Notes: a model not told the origin generated them from the letters alone. 64,000 nt of DNA from Clusia tigrina (GCA_920105625.2 OV050031.1:84515995-84579994), one strand, 5' to 3'. Shown: positions 1-14,035, numbered from the stretch's first letter. Numbers and translations are program-made.

Positions 1-3000
1 ATAGGCCTAGAGAAGGCAGCAGACCCCCCAATCGACAGCGGCAACGACTAAGACGCCCACAAAGACGCTGACAGAGGCTGCGACGCCGACTGAGACGCCC
101 ACTGAGGCAGATTTGGGTAAATACTGGCATAGAGAAGGCACCAGACCCCCAATCGACAGCGGCAGCGCTTGAGACGCGTATAGAGAAGCTGGCAGAGGCT
201 GCGACGCCGACTGAGACGCCGACTGAGACGCCGACTGAGGCAGATTGAGGTAGACATAGGCATAGAGAAGGCAGCAGACCCCCCAATCGACAGCGCCAGT
301 GACTGAGACGCCTACAGAGACGCTGACAGAGGCTGCGACGAGGACTGAGACGCCGACTGAGGCAGAAAGGGGTAGATAAGGGCATAGAGAAGGCAGCAGA
401 ACCCTCAATCGACAGCGGCAACGACTGAGACGCCTACAGAGACGCTTACAGAATCTGCGACGCTGACTGAAATGCCGACTGAGGTAGATAGGGGTAGATA
501 TAGGCATAGAGAAGGCAGCAGACCCCCCAATCGACTGCGGCAGCGGCTAAGACGCCTACAGAGACGCTGACAGAGGCTGCGACGCCAAATGAGCCGCTGA
601 CTGGGGCAGATAGGGGTAGATATAGGCACAGAGAAGGCAGCAGACCGCCAATCTACAGCGGCAGCAAATGACACGTCTACAGAAATGCCAATTGAGACGC
701 AGACTGAGGTAGATAGGGGTAGATATAGGTATAGATATAGGCAGCAGACCCCCACCCAATCGACAGCGGCAGCGCCTGAGACACCTACAGAGACGCTGAC
801 TGAGGCTGCGACGCCGACTGAGATGCCGACTCAGGCAGATAGGGGTAGATATAGGCATAGAGAAGGCAGCAGACCCCCCAATCGACAGCGGCAGCGACTG
901 AGACGCCTACAGAAACACTGACAGGGTCTGCGACGCCGACAGAGGCTGATAGGGGTAGGTAAAGGCATAAAGAAGCCTGCAGACCACCCAATCGAGACGC
1001 TGACGGAGGCTGCGACGCCGACTGAGACGCCGACTGAGGCAGATAGGGGTATAGATAGGCATAAAGAAAACAGAAGTCCCCCTAATCGACAGCGGCAGCG
1101 ACTGAGACGCCCACAGAGACGTTGACAGAGGCTTCGACGCCGACTGAGACGCCCACTGAGGCAGATATGGGTAGATACTGGCATAGAGAAGGCAGCAGAC
1201 CCCCAATCGACAGCGGCAGCGCTTTAAACGCCTATAGAGACGCTGACAGAGGCTGCAACGCCGACTGAGACGCCGACTGAGGTAGATAGGGGTAGATATA
1301 GGCATAGAGAAGGCAGCAGACCCCCCAATCGACAGCGCCAGCGACTGAGACGCCTACAGAGATGCTGACAGAGGCTGCGACGCCGACTGAGGCAGATACG
1401 GGTAGATATAGGCATAGAGAAGGCAGCAGACCCCCCAATCGACTGCAGCAGCGACTGAGACGTCTACAGAAACGCTGACAGGGGCTGCGACGCCGACTGA
1501 GGCAGATAGGGGTAGATATAGGCATAGAGAGGGCAGCACACCATCCCAATCGACAGCGGCAGCAACTGAGAGGCCTACAGGAACGCTGACAGAGGCTGCG
1601 ACGCCGAGTGAGGCAGATAGGGGTAGATATAGGCATAGAGAAAGTAGCAGACCCCCCAATCGACAGCGGCAACGACTAAGACGCCCACAAAGACGCTGAC
1701 AGAGGCTGCGACGCCGACTGAGATGCCCACTGAGGCAGATATGGGTAAATACTGGCATAGAGAAGGCACCAGACCCCCAATCGACAGCGGCAGCGCTTGA
1801 GACGCGTATAGAGAAGCTGGCAGAGGCTGCGACGCCGACTGAGGCGCCGACTGAGGCGCCGACTGAGGCAGATAGAGGTAGATATAGGCATAGAGAAGGC
1901 AGCAGACCCCCCAATGGACAGCGCCAGTGACTGAGACGCCTACAGAGACGCTGACAGAGGCTGCGACGAGGACTGAGACGCCGACTGAGGCAGAAAGTGG
2001 TAGATAAGTTCATAGAGAAGGCAGCAGAACCCTCAATCGACAGCGCCAGTGACTGAGACGTGTACAGCAACGCTGACAGGGGCTGCGACGCCGACTGAGG
2101 CATATAGGGGTAGATATAGGCATAGAGATGGCAGCAGACCACCCCAATCGACAGCGGCAGCGACTGAGACGCCTACAGAAACGCTGACAGGGGCTGCGAC
2201 GCCGACTGAGGCAGATAGGGGTAGATATAGGCATAGAGAAGTCACCAGACCCCCAATTGACAACGGCAGCGGCTAAGACGCCTACAGAGACGCTGACAGA
2301 GGCTGCGACGCCAAATGAGCCGCTGACTGGGGCAGATAGGGGTAGATATAGGCACAGAGAAGGCAGCAGACCGCCAATCTACAGCGGCAGCAAATGACAC
2401 GTCTATAGAAATGCCAATTGAGACGCAGACTGAGGTAGATAGGGGTAGATATAGGTATAGATATAGGCAGCAGACCCCCACCCAATCGACAGCGGCAGCG
2501 CCTGAGACACCTACAGAGACGCTGACTGAGGCTGCGACGCCGACTGAGATGCCGACTCAGGCAGATAGGGGTAGATATAGGCATAGAGAAGGCAGCAGAC
2601 CCCCCAATCGACAGCGGCAGCGACTGAGACGCCTACAGAAACACTGACAGGGTCGGCGACGCCGACAGAGGCAGATAGGGGTAGGTAAAGGCATAAAGAA
2701 GCCAGCAGACCCCCCAATCGAGACGCTGACGGAGGCTGCGACGCCGACTGAGTCGCCGACTGAGGCAGATAGGGGTATATATAGGCATAAAGAAAACAGA
2801 AGTCCCCCTAATCGACAGCGGCAGCGACTGAGACGCCCACAGAGACGTTCACAGAGGCTGCGACGCCGACTGAGACGCCCACTGAGGCAGATATGGGTAG
2901 ATACTGGCATAGAGAAGGCAGCAGACCCCCAATCGACAGCGGCAGCGCTTTAAACGCCTATAGAGTCGCTGACAGAGGCTGCAACGCCGACTGAGACGCC

Positions 3001-6000
3001 GACTGAGGTAGATAGGGGTAGATATAGGCATAGAGAAGGCAGCAGACCCCCCAATCGACAGCGCCAGCGACTGAGACGCCTACAGAGATGCTGACAGAGG
3101 CTGCGACGCCGACTGAGGCAGATACGGGTAGATATAGGCATAGAGAAGGCAGCAGACCCCCCAATCGACTGCAGCAGCGACTGAGACGTCTACAGAAACG
3201 CTGACAGGGGCTGCGACGCCGACTGAGGCAGATAGGGGTAGATATAGGCATAGAGAAGGCAGCAGACCATCCCAATCGACAGCGGCAGCGACTGAGAGGC
3301 CTACAGGAACGCTGACAGAGGCTGCGACGCCGAGTGAGGCAGATAGGGGTAGATATAGGCATAGAGAAAGTAGCAGACCCACAATCGACAGCGGCAGCGA
3401 CTGAGATACCTACAGATACGCTGACAGGGTCTGCGAAGCCGATTGAGGCAGATAGGGGTAGGTAAAGGCATAGAGAAGGCAGCAGACCCCCTAATCGACA
3501 GCGGCAACGACTAAGACGCCCACAAAGACGCTGACAGAGGCTGCGACGCCGACTGAGATGCCCACTGAGGCAGATATGGGTAAATACTGGCATAGAGAAG
3601 GCACCAGACCCCCAATCGACAGCGGCAGCGCTTGAGACGCGTATAGAGAAGCTGGCAGAGGCTGCGACGCCGACTGAGGCAGATAGAGGTAGATATAGGC
3701 ATAGAGAAAGTAGCAGACCCCCCAATAGACAGCGCCAGTGACTGAGACGCCTACAGAGACGCTGACAGAGGCTGCGACGAGGACTGAGACGCCGACTGAG
3801 GCAGAAAGGGGTAGATAAGGGCATAGAGAAGGCAACAGAACCCTCAATCGACAGCGGCAACGACTGAGACGCCTACAGAGACGCTTACAGAATCTGCGAC
3901 GCTGACTGAGACGCCGACTGAGGCATATAGGGGTAGATATAGGCATAGAGATGGCAGCAGACCACCCCAATCGACAGCGGCAGCGACTGAGACGCCTACA
4001 GAAACGCTGCCAGGGGCTGCGACGCCGACTGAGGCAGATAGGGGTAGATATAGGCATAGAGAAGTCAGCAGACCCCCAATTGACAACGGCAGCGGCTAAG
4101 ACGCCTACAGAGACGCTGACAGAGGCTGCGACGCCAAATGAGCCGCTGACTGGGGCAGATAGGGGTAGATATAGGCACAGAGAAGGCAGCAGACCGCCAA
4201 TCAACAGCGGCAGCAAATGACACGTCTACAGAAATGCCAGTTGAGACGCAGACTGAGGTAGATAGGGGTAGATATAGGTATAGATATAGGCAGCAGACCC
4301 CCACCCAATCGACAGCGGCAGCGCCTGAGACACCTACAGAGATGCTGACTGAGGCTGCGACGCCGACTGAGATGCCGACTCAGGCAGATAGGGGTAGATA
4401 TAGGCATAGAGAAGGCTGTAGACCCCCCAATCGACAGCGGCAGCGACTGAGACGCCTACAGAAACACTGACAGGGTCTGCGACGCCGACAGAGGCAGATA
4501 GGGGTAGGTAAAGGCATAAAGAAGCCAGCAGACCCCCCAATCGAGACGCTGAAAGAGGCTGCGACGCCGACTGAGACGCCGACTGAGGCAGATAGGGGTA
4601 TATATAGGCATAAAGAAGGCAGAAGTCCCCCTAATCGACAGCGGCAGTGACTGAGACGCCCACAGAGACGTTGACAGAGGCTGCGACGCCGACTGAGACG
4701 CCCCCTGAGGCAGATAGGGGTAGATATAGGCATAGAGACGGCAGCAGACCCCCCAATCGACTGCAGCAGCGACTGAGACGTCTACAGAAACGCTGACAGG
4801 GGCTGCGACGCCGACTGAGGCAGATAGGGGTAGATATAGGCATAGAGAAGGCAGCAGACCATCCCAATCGACAGCGGCAGCGACTGAGAGGCCTACAGGA
4901 ACGCTGACAGGGTCTGCGACGCCGACAGAGGCAGATAGGGGTAGGTAAAGGCATAAAGAAGCCAGCAGACCCCCCAATCGAGACGCTGACGGAGGCTGCG
5001 ACGCCGACTGAGACGCCGACTGAGGCAGATAGGGGTATATATAGGCATAAAGAAGGCAGCAGAACCCCAATCGACAGCGGCAGCGCTTGAGACGCCTATA
5101 GAGACGCTAACGGAGGCTGCGACGCTGACTGAGACGCCGACTGAGGCAGATAGGGGTAGATATAGGCATAGAGAAGGCAGCAGACCATCCCAATCGACAG
5201 CGGCAGCAACTGAGAGGCCTACAGGAACGCTGACAGAGGCTGCGACGCCGAGTAAGGCAGATAGGAGTAGATATAGGCATACAGAAAGTAGCAGACCCAT
5301 AATCGACAGCGGCAGCGACTGAGATACCTACAGATACGCTGACAGGGTCTGCGAAGCCGATTGAGGCAGATAGGGGTAGGTAAAGGCATAGAGAAGGCAG
5401 CAGACCCCCCAATCGACAGCGGCAACGACTAAGACGCCCACAAAGGCGCTGACAGAGGCTGCGACGCCGACTGAGACGCCCACTGAGGCAGATATGGGTA
5501 AATACTGGCATAGAGAAGGCACCAGACCCCCAATCGACAGCGGCAGCGCTTGAGACGCGTATAGAGAAGCTGGCAGAGGCTGCGACGCCGACTGAGATGC
5601 CGACTGAGGCAGATAGAGGTAGATATAGGCATTGAGAATTCAGCAGACCCCCCAATCGACAGCGCCAGTGACTGAGACGCCTACAGAGACGCTTACAGAA
5701 TCTGCGACACTGACTGAGACGCCGACTGAGGCAGATAGGGGTCGATATAGGCATAGAGAAGGCAGCAGACCCCCAATCGACAGCGGCAGCGCGTGAGACG
5801 CCTATAGAGACGCTGACAGAGGCTGCAACGCCGACTGAGACGCCGACTGAGGTAGATAGGGGTAGATATTGGCATAGAGAAGGCAGCAAACCCCCCAATC
5901 GACAGCGCCAGCGACTGAGACGCCTACAGAGATGCTGACAGAGGCTGCGATGCCGACTGAGGCAGATAGGGGTAGATATAGGCATAGAGAAGGTAGCAGA

Positions 6001-9000
6001 CCCCCCAATCGACTGCAGCAGCGACTGAGACGTCTACAGAAACGCTGACAGGGGCTGCGACGCCGACTGAGGCAGATAGGGGTAGATATAGGCATAGAGA
6101 AGGCAGCAGACCATCCCAATCGACAGCAGCAGCGACTGAGAGGCCTACAGGAACGCTGACAGAGGCTGCGACGCCGAGTGAGGCAGATAGGGGTAGATAT
6201 AGGCATAGAGAAGTCAGCAGACTCCCCAATCGACAGCGGCAGCGACTGAGACGCCTACAGAAACGCTGACAGAGGCTGCGATGCCGACTGAGGCGGATAG
6301 GGGTAGATATAGGAATAGAGAAGGCAGCAGACCCCTCAATCGACAACGGCAACGACAGAGACGCCTACAGAGACTTTGACAGAGGCTGCGACGCCGACTG
6401 AAAATCCGATTGACACGCCAACTATGGCAGATAGGGGTATATATAGGCATAGAGAAGGCAGCAGACCCCCCAATCGACAGCGGCAGCGACTGAGGCGCCC
6501 ACAGAGACACTGACAGAGGGTGCGACGCCGACTGAGGCAGATAGGGGTAGATATAGGCATAGATAAGTCAGCAGACCCCCCCAATCGACAGCGGCAGCGA
6601 CTGAGACGCCTACAGAAACGCTGACAGAGGCTGCGACGCCGACTGAGGCAGATAGGGGTAGATATAGGCATAGAGAAGTCAGCAGACCCCCCAATTGACA
6701 ACGGCAGCGGCTAAGACGCCTACAGAGACGCTGACAGAGGCTGCGACGCCAAATGTGCCGCTGACTGGGGCAGATAGGGGTAGATATAGGCACAGAGAAG
6801 GCAGCAGACCGCCAATCTACAGCGGCAGCAACTGACACGTCTACAGAAATGCCAATTGAGACGCAGACTGAGGTAGATAGGGGTAGATATAGGTATAGAT
6901 ATAGGCAGCAGACCCCCCCCCCCCCAATCGACAGCGGAAGCGCCTGAGACACATACAGAGACGCTGACTGAGGCTGCGACGCCGACTGAGATGCCGACTC
7001 AGGCAGATAGGGGAATATATAGGCTATAGAGAAGGCATAGAGAAGGCAGCAGACCCCCCAATCGACAGCAGCAGCGACTGAGACGCCTGCAGAGACGCTG
7101 ACAGAGACTGCAACGCCGACTGAGACGCCGACTGAGGTAGATAGGGGTAGATATAGGCATAGAGAAGGCAGCAGACCCCCCAATCGACAGCGGCAGCGAT
7201 TGAGACCCCTACAGAGACGCTGACAGAGGCTGCGATGCCGACTGAGGTAGGTAGGGGTCGATATAGGCGTAGAGAAGGCAGCAGACCCCCCAATCGACAG
7301 CGGCAGCGACTGAGACGCCTACAGAGACGCTGACAGAGGCTGCGATGCCGACTGAGGTAGATAGGGGTAGATATAGGCAAAGAGAATGCAGCAGACTCCC
7401 CAATCGACAGCGGCAGCGCCTGAGACGCCTGCAGAGACGCTGACAGGGGCTGCGACGCCGACTGAGACGCCGACTGAGGCAGAAAGGAGTAGATAAGGGC
7501 ATAGAGAAGGCAGCAGACCCCCCCCAATCGGCAGCGGCAACGACTGAGACGCCTACAGAGACGCTGACAGAGGCTGCGACGCCAACAGAGCCGCCGACTG
7601 GGGCAGATAGGGGTAGATGTTGGCATAGAGAAAATAGCAGACCCCCAATCGACTGCAGCAGCGACTGAGATGTCTACAGAAACGCTGACAGTGCTGAGAC
7701 GCCGACTGAGGCAGATAGCGGTATACATAGGCATAGAGAAAGTAGCAGACCCACAATCGACTGAGGCAGATAGGGGTAGATATAGGCATAGAGAAGGCAG
7801 CAGACCCCCAATCGACTGCAGCAGTGACTGAGACGTCTACAGAAACGCTGACTGGGGCTGCGACGCCGACTGAGGCAGATAGGGGTAGATATAGGCATAG
7901 AGAAAGCAGCAGTCCACCCCAATCGACAGCGACAGCGACTGAGACGCCTACAGAAATGCTAACAGAGGCTGCTGGGGCAGATAGGGGTAGATAAAGGCAC
8001 AGAGAGGGCAGCAGACCGCCAATCGACAGCGGCAGTGCCTGAGACGCCTACAGAGACACTGACAGAGGCTGCGACGCCGACTGAGACGCCGACTGAGGCA
8101 GAAAGGAGTAGATAAGGGCATAGAGAAGGCAGCAGACCCCCAATCGACAGCGGCAACGACTGAGACGCCTACAGAGACGCTGACAGAGGCTGCGACGCCG
8201 ACTGAGGCAGATAGGGGTAGGTATAGGCATAGAGAAGGCAGCAGACCCCCCAATCGACTGCGGCAGCGACTAAGACGCCGACAGAGTCGCTGACAGAAGC
8301 TGCGACGCTGACTGAGACGCCGACTGAGGCAGATAGGGGTAGATATAGGCATAGAGAAGGCAGCAGACCCCCCCAAACTACAGCGCCAGCGACTGAGATG
8401 CCTTCAGAGACGCTAACAGAAGCTGCGACGCTGACTGGGACGCCGACTGAGGCAGATTGGGGTAGATATAGGCATAGAGAAAGCAGCAGATCCCCCAATC
8501 GACTGCAGCAGCGACTGAGACGTCTACAGAGACTATGACAGAGGCTGCGACGCCGACTGAAACGCCGATTGACACGCCGACTGAGGCAGATAGGGGTATA
8601 GGCATAGAGAAGGCAGCAGAACCCCCAATCGACAGCGGCAGCGACTGAGACACCCAAAGAGACGTTCACAGAGGCTGCGACGCCGCCTGAGACGCCCACT
8701 GAGGCAGATATGGGTAGATACTGGCATAGAGAAGGCAGGAGACCCCCAATCGACAGCGGCAGTGCTTGAGACGCCTATAAAGACGCTGACAGAGGCTGCG
8801 ACGCCGACTGAGATGCCGACTAAGCCAGATAGGAGTAGATATAGGCATAGAGAAGGCAGCAGACCCCCCCAATCGACAGCGCCAGCGACTGAGACGCCTA
8901 CAGAGACGCTGAGAGAGGCTGTGACGCCGACTGAGACGCCGACTGAGGCAGAAAGGGGTAGATAAGGGCATAGAGATGGCAGCGCACCCCACAATCGACA

Positions 9001-10197
9001 GCGGCAACGACTGAGACGCTTACAGAGACGCTGACAGAGGCTGCGACGCCGACTGAGGCAGATAGGGGTAGATATAGGCATAGAGAAAGCAGCAGACCAC
9101 CCCAATCGACAGCGGCAGCGACTGAGAGGCCTACAGAAAAGCTGACAGAGGCTGCGACGCCGAATGAGGCAGATAGGGGTAGATATATGCATAGAGAAGT
9201 GAGCAGACCCCCCAATTGACAACGGCAGCGACTAAGACGTCTACAGAGACGCTGACAGAGGCTGCTGGGGCAGATAGGGGTAGATACGGGCACAGAGAAG
9301 GCAGCAGACCGCCAATTGACGGCGGCAGCAACTGAAACGTCTACAGAGATGCCAAGTGAGACGCAGACTGAGGTAGATAGGGGTAGATATATTTATAGAT
9401 ATAGGCAGCAGACCCCCCCAATCGACAGCGGCAGCGACTGAGACACCTACAGAGACGCTGACAGAGGCTGCGACGCCGACTGAGGCAGATAGGGGTAGAT
9501 ATAGGCATAGAGAAGACAGAAAACCCCCAAATTGACAACGGCAGCGAGTAAGACGTCTACAGAGACGCTGACAGAGGCTGCTGGTGCAGATAGGGGTAGA
9601 TATAGGCACAGAGAAGGCAGCAGACCGCCAATTGACGGCGGCAGCAACTGACACGTCTACAGAGATGCCAATTGAGAAGCAGACTGAGGTAGATAGGGGT
9701 AGATATATTTATAGATATAGGCAGCAGACCCCCCCAATCGACAGCGGCAGAGACTGAGACACCTACAGAGACGCTGACAGAGGCTGCGACGCCGACTGAG
9801 GCAGATAGGGGTAGATATTGGCATAGAGAAAGTATCAGACCCCCAATCGACAGCGGCAGCGACTGAGATACCTACAGATACGTTGACAGAGGCTGCGACG
9901 CCGACTGAGACGCCGACTCAGGCAGATAGGGGTAGATATAGGCATAGAGAAGGCAGCAGACCCCCCAATCGACAGCGGCAGCGACTGAGACGCCTACAGA
10001 AACACTGATAGGGTCTGCGACGCCGACTGAGGCAGATAGGAGTAGGTAAAGGCATAGAGAAGCCAGAAGACCCCCCAATCGACAGCGGCAACGACTAAGA
10101 CGCCCACAGAGACGCTGACAGAGTCTGCGACGCCGACTGAGACGCCGCCTGAGGCAGATAGGGGTAGATATAGGCATAGAGAAGGCAGCAGACCCCC
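1..10197. repeat. Tandem satellite array, block S1 (108-135 bp monomers in higher-order repeats)
   Basis: The block is a continuous tandem array that runs off the left edge of the window. The basic monomer is about 108-110 bp and contains the landmarks AATCGACAGCGG, GAGACGCC, GGCAGATAGGGG and a run of 5-7 C. Monomers lengthen to about 120 or 132 bp by extra copies of a 12-bp unit, GACTGAGACGCC. A higher-order repeat is visible: a marker monomer with a doubled GATATAGG segment recurs near 728, 2454, 4276 and 6894, and another with ACAAAGACGCTG recurs near 50, 1676, 3510 and 5430. The period is therefore about 1.6-1.9 kb in the left part, with local gains and losses of monomers. Near 9388 and 9702 a 314-bp three-monomer form appears that is commoner in block S2. 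Long open frames on both strands follow from monomer lengths divisible by three and are not genes. Confidence 0.95.
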
Positions 10198-10659
10198 TGT
10201 TGGGGTCCGTATCTGCTTGTCGGCGAGAGACGTCCTCTGGAATGTCCTGTCGCGGGAACCTGTAAAACCTACACCACTTTATTAAATGAGCACTGCACTA
10301 TTTTGGGTTTAAAAACAACAAGAGGTTTATTCTTAAAATTCTAGTTCTTATATACTATTTACAAATGAACATTACGTCTTGACTTTTCTGGTGTTCCAGT
10401 TACGCAATTGTTATTTGGTGTCAGTTGCTCAGGCCAACTGACCTACTGAAAGTAAAAGTGTCGTCGGTGCATTCTAAATGCCCCTCGTCAGCTTGACTGC
10501 GGAACTGTGACACCCTAAAAGTTTACATCATAATTAATGAATAATTACTATTCATTTACAATACTTGCACCCTAAAAATATGTGCGTTCTTAATGAATTT
10601 AATAAGAGCCGGTGCTGTGGGTCAACTACGCGTAAGTAGCTTGATTCTAACTCACAACA
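10198..10659 (-). repeat. E1 3' LTR
   Basis: This 462-bp LTR matches the 469-bp partner at 25990-26458 except for a few substitutions and a 7-bp deletion near 10373-10376, where the partner has a CGTC-TA-CGTC direct repeat, so slippage is a likely cause. Position 10553 is C where the partner has T at 26352. The same C/T difference separates the two LTRs of E2, which matters for the duplication argument. Confidence 0.95.
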
Positions 10660-10700
10660 TCCCTCCCCTCTTTCTAAAAGAAGTTAGTGCAACTAACTTC
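10660..10700 (-). promoter_or_regulatory. E1 polypurine tract and adjacent perfect hairpin
   Basis: In element sense an AG-only tract (AGAAAGAGGGGAGGGA) directly abuts the 3' LTR. This is the expected plus-strand priming site. Just upstream is a perfect 9-bp inverted repeat with a 3-nt loop (10680-10688 and 10692-10700, GAAGTTAGT / ACTAACTTC). The same hairpin occurs at the same place in E2 and E3. Its role is not known to me. Confidence 0.8.
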
Positions 10701-11700
10701 CATAAAATCTCTACAATATTTTTCTTGCACTGTAAACAATTATGTGCATCTATTTAACTCTATAGTACATAAATATAATTTGTTTTATTTTTTCCATGAA
10801 ATCGCCTTGTTTGGGTTCTATCACGGTTTTCTCTTCCTTTTTTATTCTTTTCTTTTCCATATATTTTTTTCTAGCTTTTATTTTCTTTTGTAGTTTTCTT
10901 TCTTTTATTTTTTATCCATAATTATTTTTTTTTTATATTCCCCTTTTTATAATTTGGTCTTTCATTGACTCTTTTCTCATTGGCGTATATACAAACATCT
11001 AAACAATAACACAATGCTATTCTATACCTAAAACCTTATATTATACTGCGCCCTCTGCTACCTGCTGGTCCAGTTGACGACCGTCGTTGTCCGAGTGAAG
11101 TCCCTCGATGAACTCTGCATACCCCTCCCTTCTTTCTGGATCGGTACGTACAAAGATGTTATAGGTTGGCGATCTGGTTTGCCATTAGAACTTTGCTTTT
11201 AGTGGCCTTCTTCTTTCCATTTATAGTGTACCCCACGGCTGTAGGTGGTACTGCCTCTGCTTATAGTATTCAACCAGTAAAAATCATTTGGAATACATGA
11301 GAGATTACAATACACCTTCTTACTTTGCAGCAATGCGTTTTATGGTGGAAGTGTTTCTCTTGAGCTTAAAAATTCAGTGCATACACCGTATGTATGTACA
11401 TATTCGAAGTTTTATATTACTTACCCACGACTGTCTTATTATCTTATTTTATTTTTTAATTACGTGCAATATTTATCATTTAATATTTAAAAAATATTTT
11501 TCCCTACTGTGCTTCGTTCGGCCATAGTGCATAATAAGCACATTTTTATTGCGTCGACTTTACTTGCTCGAGTTTAATTGGCACACTTCTGCTGGCCTTG
11601 ACTTTGAAAATCGGAGCTTTGTGTTATCCGATATACACACGTACATGTTTACGTTGTTATTCTTGTGTTTACACTTGTCAAACACTGCCAACACATGTCT
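10701..11700 (-). other. E1 3' noncoding region
   Basis: About 1 kb separates the end of pol from the polypurine tract. It is AT-rich, with long T-rich stretches on the plus strand near 10780-10950. I find no convincing env gene, membrane segment or other conserved protein. Short frames here are low-complexity. E3 carries about 1.7 kb of additional sequence inside the matching region. Confidence 0.75.
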
Positions 11701-13360
11701 TTAGTTGTGTGTTCTTGTATGGAATAATTTCAACAAATTATTATGCACTTTTTTATTCTTGCCCTTAATCGTTACAACCGTTGTAACTGGGCTGCGGATT
11801 TCTGCTACTACATACGGACCTATCCACACAGGTGAGAATTTGTTTCTCCTAGCCTGATTCTTCATGAGTACTTGATCACCCACGTTAAAAACGACTGGGT
11901 TTAGTACCTTGTTATAGGCTTCCCTGGCTACTCGTTTAGCACAATCCTGGTTTTCTCTGACCAACTCGTGCGCTCGCTGTAGCTGATACTTTTGCACTTT
12001 ATTAGGGTCATCAGCATTGTACACTGGCGCACATTTGCGCTTCAGATTTGCTGGCATATTAAAATCAAACCCGTAGAGCGTCCTGAACGGAGTTTGCTTC
12101 GTTGATACATATACCGTATTATTGTGTACATGCATTGCAGTGGTTAACCATTGATCCCAATTCGAGCCGTCTTCCTTGGCAAAACTGCGCAAGTACTCGG
12201 CCAGAGGTCGATGACTACGTTCCAGTGAGCCATTCGCCTGTGGATGATATGGTGATATGTGCAGCTTCTTGATTCCCAGCATTTTACATGTTTCCGAGAA
12301 CAGTTTCGATACAAAATTAGAACCATTGTCGGTTATCAAAACCTTAGGTATGTTGTATCGTGCTATTATTTCACCAAAGAAAGCCTTGGCCACCGTAGCT
12401 GCTTCAGCATCAGGTATAGCCACGCACGCCATATACTTTGAGAAATCATCTTGGAACGTCAAAATGTATTTATTTCCCGAAACTGTCTCAGGTAAAATAC
12501 CTACAATATTCATATGAACTTTATCAAATGGTTGTTTTGGTGTGTCAGTTAACACCATTGGCATCTTTGTTAGCCTTGAACTTTTGTTGGCCTGACATTT
12601 CGGACAACTCTTTATATATTTTTTAATATCTCGGAGCATACCTTTCCATCCGTATACTCGCTTAATTCTGTCATGGGTTTTCCAGAATCCCTGGTGTCCA
12701 CCTAGAGGTGAATCATGGAAACCCTTTAACACAGCATGGATATCCTTTATATCCTTCAGCCATTCCACACTACTGGCTCTTTGATCATTAGCAGCGTCAC
12801 CCGCATTGCTAACATTTCCTGTTGCATCAATTTTACCCCTTGAATTCTCTCGGTCTTCTCCTTATCTGACCGTGCTTTGGCCCTCGTTTGCACTACTGAT
12901 AACTTCTGTGCCTGCGGTACTCTGCTGAGTGCGTCCGCATTTAGATTCTTTTTCCCAGGTTTGTATATGATTTCAAAATCATACTCAGACAATCTGTGTC
13001 TGAACCTGGCTAGCCTAGACGTTTGGTCTTTCAAGTAGGCTATGCCTCTCAACGGCTGGTGATCATTGTATATCTTGAATGGGCGTCCTAGCAGATATGC
13101 CCTAAAATTCTTCGTAGCCCATACTATGGCTAGAAATTCCTTTTCTATTGTGGAGTATCTCTTCTCCGTGTCGCTACGCGCTCTGCTTGCGAATGCTATT
13201 GGTCGGTCATTACCGACTTCCCCTTGCGACAATACTGCCCCTAATGCTTCATTGCTAGCATCAGTGGTCAACAAAAAAGTTTGCTCAAAGTCGGGGTAGG
13301 ACAAAATTGGTGGCGAGCTAATTATTTCTTTTAGCCTCTCGAATGCTTGCTGACAGCTAT
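11701..13360 (-). pseudogene. pol: E1 pol, 3' part: RNase H and integrase, frameshifted
   Basis: This is the downstream part of E1 pol, cut from the upstream part at 13360 by N1. In order it encodes RNase H (TTDASNEALGAVLSQ, then a YNDHQPL segment and NADALSR), a linker, the integrase HHCC zinc domain (HQGFWKTHDR ... CPKC), the integrase core with ITDNGSNF and a Glu 35 residues further on in SLERSH, and a C-terminal WIGPYVV segment of GPY/F type. A 1-nt deletion near 12836, relative to E2 and E3, breaks the frame between RNase H and integrase. The residue expected to be the first catalytic Asp of integrase is Asn (HMNIVG), as in E2 and E3. The coding end is the TTA (TAA) at 11701-11703. Confidence 0.9.
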
Positions 13361-14035
13361 TGTAGGGTAAAAGTTGGTCACGCAGGATCGGCATTCAATT
13401 CATTTTTGCAGATTCTATGTAATGCATAGATGCAAAAGAGCACTATAAAATATAAATGCCTAGCACGAAGCGAAAGACGCCCTCAGCAAAGATTATGACC
13501 GGCAGAGTGTGCCGTTGGCCAAGCTATTGTTCGTGCTGTTCTGTAACTAAGCCTAGTTAAGAGCACTGAGAGAATAAATGAGAAATCTAATGCAGGTTTG
13601 CAGTTTTAGAAGTTCAGATTAATTCTGGTTTATTTGGTGGCTCGCTGGCCTTTTTATATCATTCAATTGTTATTGTTTTCTTATTCTAACTAATATAAAA
13701 TGTATCTATCTTATTTACACTAGCTACAAATCATATTCCCGAAATTTGTCTCAAGTATCGGATTACCGATATTATTCATTGACGAATCGTCGTCTTTGTT
13801 TATATTAATTATTTTGAGTGCAACTACAGGGCTAAAGTCACTGCACTGTCTAACATGCATGCGCTGCAATATAGGCAGTGTGTGTTATTGCACCCCCAAA
13901 ATGCTGGTCTAGCGTATTTGGATATTGAGTGCAATTGCGTACGCTGCGCTATTGTCAGTTTGTTTGCATATGCGACTTGCTGCTGTGCTTATGACGATGT
14001 GTGGTCGTCAGTGTACACTTGTATGGTACACTACA
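13361..14035 (-). repeat. N1 3' LTR
   Basis: This 675-bp LTR is nearly identical to the 679-bp copy at 20015-20693. The visible differences are a 4-bp ACAT gain in the partner near 20360 and a few substitutions. The high similarity means N1 is relatively young even though its coding region is already broken. Confidence 0.95.

Noticed and set aside
1..9999. Many open frames of 60-330 codons in the satellite (Ser/Leu/Arg/Cys-rich on the minus strand, Thr/Glu-rich on the plus strand)
   Set aside because: They repeat with the monomer, exist in several frames at once, and are broken wherever the C run changes length. They follow from 3n monomer lengths and are not genes.
10687..11527. Short frames in the E1 3' noncoding region (also at 35206-36048 in E2)
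   Set aside because: They are low-complexity Phe/Tyr/Leu-rich translations of AT-rich DNA with no known domain.
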